Of a DNA stretch of 64,000 bases, positions 56,301 to 64,000 are shown one piece after another; the first letter of the stretch is position 1; each line of letters starts with the position of its first letter. Origin of the DNA: Ignelater luminosus (taxonomy: Eukaryota > Arthropoda > Insecta > Coleoptera > Elateridae); the NCBI GenBank assembly GCA_011009095.1, contig VTPC01091272.1:306732-370731 (forward strand), written 5' to 3'. The translations under genes were made by a program, and so were the position numbers. The notes under the pieces were generated by a model, which worked only from the letters and a program-made list of their open reading frames with translations, did no database searches and was not told where the DNA came from.

Positions 56301-58420
56301 TTTGTTAATAGATTTTCATTAGTTCTTTAAAATTGAACTCTTATTATAAATAAAGTTTTAATCAAAACCTCTGTTAGCTCCCAAGATTGTGAAATTTTTA
56401 GACTTTTGTTCTCTATTCGGAGCAGCTTTATCTAGACTATTTTTTTAATTTGATCTGTAAAATTTTAATTTCAAGGATTTTCCGAGATTGTGAACTTTGT
56501 AAACTTTTGGCCCCACTTTAAGCATATGTATTGGCTTTTTACTAGTTCTTAGAACTTCCTCGAACTTAATCTAACCTTGTAAGTAATTAAAATCTCAATT
56601 TCAAAGATAATTTTGGTATCTTCCAAGATTGTAAATTTTTGAAACGGTTGGTCTCTATTTTGAGCAGTCATGTCTTGGTTATTTCCTGGCTGGATTCAAG
56701 AGTTACTACAGGTTTTGATTTAACACCATAAATAGAATGCAATCTTAATCAGAAAATTTGATATTTTTAAAAACTGGAAATTCTCTAAACTTTCAATCTT
56801 TACCTGAGCACTTGATAGTTTCAGAATTGTTCCAGGTTCCAGTTTGGTAATTACACATCGTATGTTTTATAAGTGAAATATGTATAATCTCAATAGAAAA
56901 ATGTAAGATTTTCCTCGACTGGAAATTTTTGGAATTTGAGCGACCATACCTGAATTATTTGCTAGCTGAGTTTCAAACTTCTTTTAAATTGTACTTAAGA
57001 TTCTATAAATTATAATTCCAATTAGAAAATCTTGAATTTCACAAAACTGGTGATTCTTTTCGCTCTGAACAACACCATCTTCGATCAGTCTGAATTAGAG
57101 TTCTTTTGAATTACTATAAAACAGTTTTAACTAAGAAATAGAATTTGTAAAATAGATCTTAGTTAGCAATCACTTGTCAGACAATGATCGCCTAAAATTT
57201 CTTTAAATTTTTGTTTCAGTAAATGAATTATAATTTTATCAAAACGTTTGAGTTTTTCCAAAGCTGTAGATTTATGAAAACTGAGTAATAAACATGTTTA
57301 GACATATGATATCTGCTTTGAGCAACCAAATCTTTATCACTTACTGACTGATCTTCAAAATTCCTTTAAATTCTGATTGAATACTTTCTGTGAAATACAG
57401 TTCTATTTACAAAATCTAAGATTTTCTAAAACTGCAAATTTATGAAATTTTTGGTCTCCACTTTGAACAACCACCTTCACATATGTATTGGCTAAGAGTT
57501 GTTAGACTCTGATTGAATATTAAGGAAGAGATGTATCTTTAGTCAACAATTTGTAATTTATTCAGAATAAACATTTTTGAATTCTTGATGTTTACTGTGA
57601 GTAAACGTATCTGGTCACTTACTGGTTGAGTTTCAAAATTCATTTACATTCTGATTTAACAATGCAGTACGTGAAATACATTTTTGATCATAATATCAGA
57701 ATTTCTAAATCTTTTGATCTACATTTTGAAAATCCATTTTTAGGACTTTTATTGGCTGAATATCGTTGAATTCTGATCTAATGCTACAAACTAACTGTAG
57801 TTTTAGTTAGGAAGTTTAAGACTTTTCTTACAAAAATCTTCGAAATCCAAGCGACTGTATCTTGGTCATTTTGTGCCTTATTCTTAGAATCCAATTAAGA
57901 TATTTGGAATTTTACTGATTTTTTCCTAGTTCTTGAAAAATGAGATTTTTTTAAACTTCATCTTAAGCAATGTCTTCGTCGTTTATGGACTGATTTTTAT
58001 GAATGATTTTGAATCTCGATTGAATATTGGAAGTACAATGTAACTCTAATAAAAATTTTGACGCATTTGGTCTCTGCTTTAGGGCAGCCATATCGGTTAG
58101 TTATTTCTTTTCCAAAAAGAGAGATGTTTGGAAGTTTTAGTTTGTGCTTTGAGCAACCATTTCCTGACTCTTTGGATTCCAATTTGGTAAACTTAATTAC
58201 AAAACCTAAAATTTCCAAAGAATGAACCTTGAACTTTTTTGTCTGGAGTAATCATCTCCAGCCCCTTTTTCCGATTTTCAGAGTTTCTGGAAGTCTTCGC
58301 TTAATAATTTGAATAAAATTTTAAAAAAAATTAAAATTTTTGAAAGTTTGGTCTTCATCTTGGGTCAATATTTAGGCTATTTATTGAGTGAACGTACATC
58401 ACAGTTATTGAACTGTACAG
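53400..58420. repeat. Decayed tandem satellite array, period about 138 bp, about 36 copies
   Basis: The same ordered words recur over 5 kb: TTTTTGGTYT, then TTTGAGCAACCA, TATCTTGGTCATTTACTGG, TTGAGTTTCAAAATT, CTTTGAAACTGATTTAATAC, TAAAATTTTAATCA and GATTTTCYAAAAYTGGAA. The GAGCAACCA-type anchor is found near 53595, 53725, 53860, 53985, 54090, 54345, 54485, 54625, 54720, 54865, 55045, 55245, 55350, 55565, 55705 and 55850. It recurs near 55985, 56120, 56410, 56515, 56655, 56800, 56935, 57070, 57320, 57455, 57600, 57725, 57860, 57965, 58085, 58150, 58245 and 58365. Most steps are 130-145 bp or twice that, with some shorter ones where copies are truncated. Copies are individually very diverged. 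Short open frames in it carry no meaning. Confidence 0.8.
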
Positions 58421-59199
58421 AAAGTTTGTAATTTTTTTTGCTTTTCGTTTTCGCCGTGTGCTTGTAAGATATTATAAATTAGTGTAGTATTTCGTTAGGA
58501 ATCTAAAAAAAGTATTAATAGTTTACTTTAGATTACAACTTCCATTTCTCATGTTAAATAGCTTCTTAAAGAAACGTCAACTAGGTTTTTCTATAATGGT
58601 GATAACGGTAACTAAATGAAGAATATAATAGTGCCTTAAAAATACGTCAAATTCTTTTATATTCTATCTAATGACTATAATGCATTCTACAAAACAAAGT
58701 AGTTTTTGTAAAAATGACGATAGTGATATTAAGTAATAACAAAAAACAGTTGCAAATGCTAATATGACAACTTTAATTGAATTCTCATCACTGTCGATCA
58801 CCTATCTTCTACTGCATTTCTCTATTCGCTTAAATTATCTGCTATTTTTGCTTGTTAAGATTAAATTCGAAGTCCCTATTAAAATGTTATAAATTTCTAA
58901 ATGTAAACAATGATAAATGAAAATTCAACAAAACATATAGTGTGTAAAGATATGGTTTCATAAATCTTTTTGATAATAAAGTATTATTCAGTATTTAGAG
59001 TTACTTCGACTTTAGGTTTAGAACAGTTTGAGAGTAGCATCAATAATGTTGAGTTTTTATCATAATTAAGTGAAAAAAGAAGTCCAAAATAAAATTATTA
59101 GCGAAATTAAATTTAACAGCATAATATTAATAAAAAGAATGTATAAAAGAATAGATTTTGTCATTAAGTAGAAGGTACTGCGTACTGCTGAATCTTATG
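58421..59199. other. Intergenic; nothing recognised
   Basis: AT-rich, outside the array. No coding or repeat signal seen. Confidence 0.4.
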
Positions 59200-59345
59200 T
59201 ACCTACTATTATGATTATGATTATGATTATCATTATTATTATTATTATCATTATCATTATTATTATTATTATGATTATTATTATTATTATTATTAATTAT
59301 ACGCTTACAATTTAATAAAACAAGTCATTATTATTATTATTATCT
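59200..59345. repeat. Trinucleotide microsatellite, interrupted TTA/TTATGA
   Basis: Runs of ATTATG and ATT units from about 59207 to 59295, then a short break and a further ATT run to 59343. An AATTAATTAATT run follows at about 59370. Confidence 0.9.
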
Positions 59346-62300
59346 AACCTGAATCCTTTTACGTTATATAATTAATTAATTAATATTCCAGAATGGAGAA
59401 GGGGGAGAAATTAGAAAGTGAGAAGGAACACCGAAAGTTCAACAGAGGATGTTTGTATTCAAAGACCATTCAAACAATTAACAGCCTATCACATTCAGCT
59501 AATTTAAATGAAACATCGATCCGCTGGGACTATTCTATCAATGTCTTGAGATATCTGAAATTATCTTACATTAGAGCTACTCTCTTGTCGTTAATTAATA
59601 TTTTCTTGTTTACCCATATTCTTTTAATTTTTTGCAAAGTTCAGATTAAAATTTAAAAACCATCCAGAATTTAAGTAATTATTTTAATAGAAATTATTTT
59701 GCAGCAAAGCTCCTGGTTTGCTCTTTAGATTTCAATTAGCATACACGGGTAAGTATGAATATTTATTGCACTACAAAACAATTACTCCTACATATTATTA
59801 TGTATAATAGGCAAGCAAGCTGTAACCTCAAACTGTAATCTCCTCTTGAACTCTTAGCGCAGATGGCAGGAGTAGAACCGTAAAGACATAAAACCAGTAG
59901 TAGTGTGTACAGATACATAGTAGAACAGCAAGACATCGCTTGACACCTCTTAGCTATTGCCGTCTATGTTTGCCCCTGTTGCGTTTTGGCGTCAAGACTT
60001 TTGAGATAATCAGTTTTTCTAAAACAGTAAACCAGTAATTAATATTTTGAGTAATGAGTTCATAGTTTTTGGTCTTTTAACACTTTAACACAGAATTATT
60101 GCCTTCTACTGCCCATTCCTGCTTAATACTGTCAGATTTTATGCCCTGCCATAGCTTCTTTCAATTTAATTAACTGCCATATCATAAATTGGTACTATCA
60201 GATAAACATATAAAGTGTAATGTTCTGCTCATAAATTCAACTTAATTCAAGGCTTTCTCATAGATGGCAGCAGATAAGGTAAGTACAAAAATATTAGGTC
60301 ATTTTTGGTAGGGTTTGACAATACTTCGTAGGGCCTAGCAGTAGATACTTAACTGAATCTGAAAGTTCTTTGTAGGCTTAGTAGTGGTAGTAACCAAAAA
60401 TGCTGACAAATCTATTTGATTTTAAAAACCAAAACCACCCTTTCTTAGCAGATTCCGCTTCAGTACTGCAAGGCCTTGATTTAAACTGTCACATCTAGCC
60501 AACTATTTTTGATTCTGCCAGATGCTACCAAGTTCAACCAAGTACGACCAATAAAAGATCCCTTACTGAGAATAACCTTATGGTCAAAACCAAAGAGGTT
60601 TGTTGTTTGTATAAAAGTCATATCGTGCCAAGACCATCGATCGTGTTAATACAGTTGTGCTAGTACCTTCCATCATCATCTTCTATATTGTTGATTACCA
60701 CTTCCTGAAGGGAGAAAGCAGCGCCCTTAAGAGCCATTTGTAATTTCTCTTCGGCAAAGAAACAGTTAGGAAAGTCGAAGGGTCCGGAGAGAAGAGGAGG
60801 CAACTCCAGGAGCATCCATAAGGTTGATCTTATCGTGCGGATTCAATATTGATTCGATGGGTGTGCATACTTGAATTGATGGCAGAATCTGTTGATAATA
60901 TTAGTTTTGGTTAGCGATAAGCTAAGAAAATTGGATGGAGGATATTCTAGAGGTTAGGAAGAGACGAAGATTCAGCCTGCACTTTAGTTTTTATTGCGAT
61001 TCATCGCAAAATGGGTTCAGTCTTATCACACTTATGGTGTTGCGACTTTTCAATTTAAAATACAGAACGCAGAATTTCTTTATTTTCTTTGCTCTCTTTT
61101 TTTAAATGCGTTATGCGTAGAATAAGAGTTAGTCTTAAGTTGCATTTGTAAGAGTTCAAACGTAACATAATATGTTCATGTAGAATAAAGTATTTTTAAA
61201 CACTTGTGAGTGATTCACATACCCTATATATGAGGTGCAAAAAAGAAGAAACGCCACAACACATAATTATATTAGCTCAACGCTTCTTCTACTCTACTAG
61301 AGCAAGATAGAGTAATAAATCACCTTCTGCTTCAAAAGCCATCTTAAAAACTAAATTGTCACTGACACTGACGTAGTACTGATGTAATTGTATCACAGTT
61401 AGTCCTAAACTAAATCCTGGTATGCTCTGGTTACGGGCCTGGATTGTAATGTTAAGAAGGGCTGCAATTTTGACTTGCCTTATGAAAATCAAAGAATTTA
61501 GGAATTAGGGAATTTTATTTGTATCCATCTATAGTTTTCTGCAAAAGATAAGAGTCACGCGTTCAGGTATCCCTTGATCACTGTCTAAGTTTATAATACT
61601 GTAAGTGGCTTTGAATTTACCTTCTGCTACCTTACTCTTGGCTTGCTTGTAACCGTACAATCTGTTAAAATTTAATTGAATATTGCGCCAGTTATCTCAT
61701 ACTGTACCAAAAGTAATATTTAGCTCAGAAATATTTAAATTCTATAAATGCTCTCCACCAGATCTAATTACAAGGTTTCGGAAGATTTGTAACTGGCAAT
61801 TGGCGCTCCGGTTTTACTTTTTGGACCTTAAGCTACTCTACAGTGTTGTCGTTTTTAACCGCCGCTCAAGTAAACTTCACAATTATTGATTTCTTCCAGC
61901 AGAAATGTCTTAGAATCGAACTAATTTACTAAGCTAAGCTTATCAGATAAGTTCGTAAAATGTTAAACATGTCAGCACATATTTTATTTCTATCAGAAAA
62001 ACCAAACAGAATCTTTTGTCGAAAGTCAACAAAGACATCTATAAAATAAAGAATAAAAAATAAAGAAAAAAAGAGGTCCATAACCGAGGAGAGGGACTAG
62101 ATAACCTATTAAGTATTACTTAGAAAATCTTCTTGTGAACAGAACTCGAAAGCAAGGAACAACTGCAGATCAATTGATTCGTCCTACTGACTTTCGAGAT
62201 GAGGTGCGGCTTCCAGATAACTTAAAGTCTTCCTGATAATCAAGGAATGTAGTATTTTAAAGCGGTGTCTTTACGGCTGGATACAATCAAATTCGCTACA

Positions 62301-62475
62301 CCGCGGTCTCCGCACTAATGAAGCAAAACCACAGAAAAGAAACTAAAAAGGGTTTACAACAAAATAAAACTCCCTTTTGCAAAGAAACAAAGTCTTGTTT
62401 CAATAATTCCTACAAGGAAGTTCTAATTTAAGTACAAAATGCACAAACGACACGGATCATGCTCTGAAGTTTGCA
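59346..62475. other. Intergenic; nothing firmly recognised
   Basis: Mixed composition. 59860-60000 and 60600-60860 are less AT-rich, and 60608 has a TATA-like GTATAAAAG. No recognised coding exon or transposon motif. Confidence 0.35.
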
Positions 62476-63117
62476 NNNNNNNNNNNNNNNNNNNNNNNNN
62501 NNNNNNNNNNNNNNNNNNNNNNNNNNNNNNNNNNNNNNNNNNNNNNNNNNNNNNNNNNNNNNNNNNNNNNNNNNNNNNNNNNNNNNNNNNNNNNNNNNNN
62601 NNNNNNNNNNNNNNNNNNNNNNNNNNNNNNNNNNNNNNNNNNNNNNNNNNNNNNNNNNNNNNNNNNNNNNNNNNNNNNNNNNNNNNNNNNNNNNNNNNNN
62701 NNNNNNNNNNNNNNNNNNNNNNNNNNNNNNNNNNNNNNNNNNNNNNNNNNNNNNNNNNNNNNNNNNNNNNNNNNNNNNNNNNNNNNNNNNNNNNNNNNNN
62801 NNNNNNNNNNNNNNNNNNNNNNNNNNNNNNNNNNNNNNNNNNNNNNNNNNNNNNNNNNNNNNNNNNNNNNNNNNNNNNNNNNNNNNNNNNNNNNNNNNNN
62901 NNNNNNNNNNNNNNNNNNNNNNNNNNNNNNNNNNNNNNNNNNNNNNNNNNNNNNNNNNNNNNNNNNNNNNNNNNNNNNNNNNNNNNNNNNNNNNNNNNNN
63001 NNNNNNNNNNNNNNNNNNNNNNNNNNNNNNNNNNNNNNNNNNNNNNNNNNNNNNNNNNNNNNNNNNNNNNNNNNNNNNNNNNNNNNNNNNNNNNNNNNNN
63101 NNNNNNNNNNNNNNNNN
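62476..63117. other. Assembly gap (642 N)
   Basis: Unknown bases. The open frames spanning this interval are artefacts of translating N. Confidence 1.
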
Positions 63118-64000
63118 AGTATACACCTTACTTTGCCTAGGTAATCTGATCCTTGTTAAAATTTATTGTGTTAGAATTTTAGAAATAAAAAAGAGAAACT
63201 TTGCAGATAAATTGTATTTTAAAAATTAAGACGATTTTATTTTTGCATTTAACAACTTCCTGTTTTAAAAATTTAGAGGACGAGGACGTTTTCTCACATT
63301 TCAATGTGTTGAATTTATCCTTTACAAATGTGAAGAGTTTGTATATGGGGTGCATCTAAAACGTTTTGCTAATATGAATATAACAAAATAAACTTTTGAG
63401 GCGAACCTGTAAACATTATTCTAATTACGAAAAGTAACTTAACACAGTAACAAAACTAAGTCCTTCTTTTGTAACTATTGATATAATACTAGTGATTCTT
63501 AAACGACGAAGCGTCCTAATCGCGAACCTTACTGAAGGTCGTGTATGTATTGGAAACTGACCGTGTTAGTATTTATACATCGCACAGTATCCCCAGAAAA
63601 AGCGTTTTTCCTTTCAGACACTCAATCCTAATCTATTGAAACAATCAAACTTTATGGCTTGCGCCATTAGGAGCGACTGAGGGTCTAGAATTGATTACCG
63701 AGAACTTATCGATACTAGAGAAGTGTACACAAATATCGTGAAAATCCATTCATGCGTTCTCGAGATGCAGTAATTTCTACAATAGTTTTTCAACCATATT
63801 CCTTTATTTACCATCACTAATATCTGAATAGCATAAGACTTGGTTCATAAATAAAAATTTATTTTACTGACACCTCAAATGCAGAAGTACCAGAATCCAA
63901 AGGTATAAAACTCCAATTTAATAAAAAATTGGCGATTATGCTTTTGTTTTTGCCCATGTTTTATGGTTAAAGTTCTAAGATACTTCTTCTAAAAACTATA
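63118..64000. other. Intergenic; nothing recognised
   Basis: AT-rich with a less AT-rich block at 63500-63780. That block contains ATATCGTGAAAATCC and CGTTCTCGAGATG, wording common in insect interspersed repeats. No feature can be called. Confidence 0.35.

Noticed and set aside
60608-60640. TATA-like GTATAAAAG followed by an Inr-like CAGTTGTGC
   Set aside because: No open frame, LTR pair or exon downstream supports a promoter.
62428-63229. Three frames of 230-250 codons
   Set aside because: They are made of N and span an assembly gap.
1-64000. tRNA genes, CRISPR arrays, bacterial operons or viral integrations
   Set aside because: No supporting motif was seen; visual inspection cannot exclude a diverged tRNA, for which a covariance-model scan would be needed.

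Overview
This is eukaryotic DNA, very probably from an insect. It is AT-rich, has long introns, and is full of decayed arthropod-type transposons. It holds one recognisable host gene, the ether-a-go-go voltage-gated potassium channel gene eag (KCNH family), on the + strand. Seven coding exons can be placed by direct translation: 10855-10986, 11085-11206, 11358-11753, 40680-41103, 49255-49454, 49688-49940 and 50004-51331. Splice phases agree at every junction and give 950 full codons plus the tail of one split codon, then a stop. The exons encode the end of the PAS/PAC cap, S1-S6 with a GFG selectivity filter, the C-linker, the cyclic-nucleotide-binding homology domain, and a variable tail with a CaMKII-type RQDT motif and a coiled coil. 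The amino-terminal exons (start codon and most of the PAS domain) were not found and probably lie upstream. The residue-level match to Drosophila Eag is striking in the core and lost in the tail. The species cannot be named from this; a beetle or other non-dipteran insect would be a reasonable guess.

Layout. 1-10854 is upstream intron, with a 2.9-copy tandem repeat (6066-6960) and nested terminal-inverted-repeat elements (7842-9465). 10855-11753 is a compact cluster of three exons. 11754-40679 is a 28.9 kb intron between the S3 and S4 exons. It carries an antisense LINE relic (12590-15100), a TA-flanked MITE (17340-17787), an antisense 5'-truncated LINE with a trinucleotide tail (18047-19990), a 59 bp micro-element (20381-20439), a dispersed 28S rRNA pseudogene (about 20818-21212), and two dead mariner-type elements (24986-26186 and 38711-39837). 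40680-41103 is the S4-pore-S6 exon. 41104-49254 is an 8.2 kb intron with an RNase H-bearing LINE relic and an unexplained GC-rich island. 49255-51331 holds the last three exons, followed by the 3' UTR.

Downstream of eag, about 53400-58420 is a heavily decayed tandem array with a period near 138 bp. A TTA microsatellite (59200-59345), an unrecognised region, an assembly gap of Ns (62476-63117) and more unrecognised sequence follow. No bacterial-type operon, CRISPR array or obvious novel multi-gene system is present. The most useful non-obvious items are the 28S pseudogene, the decayed satellite, the intronic GC island and the exon structure of eag itself.
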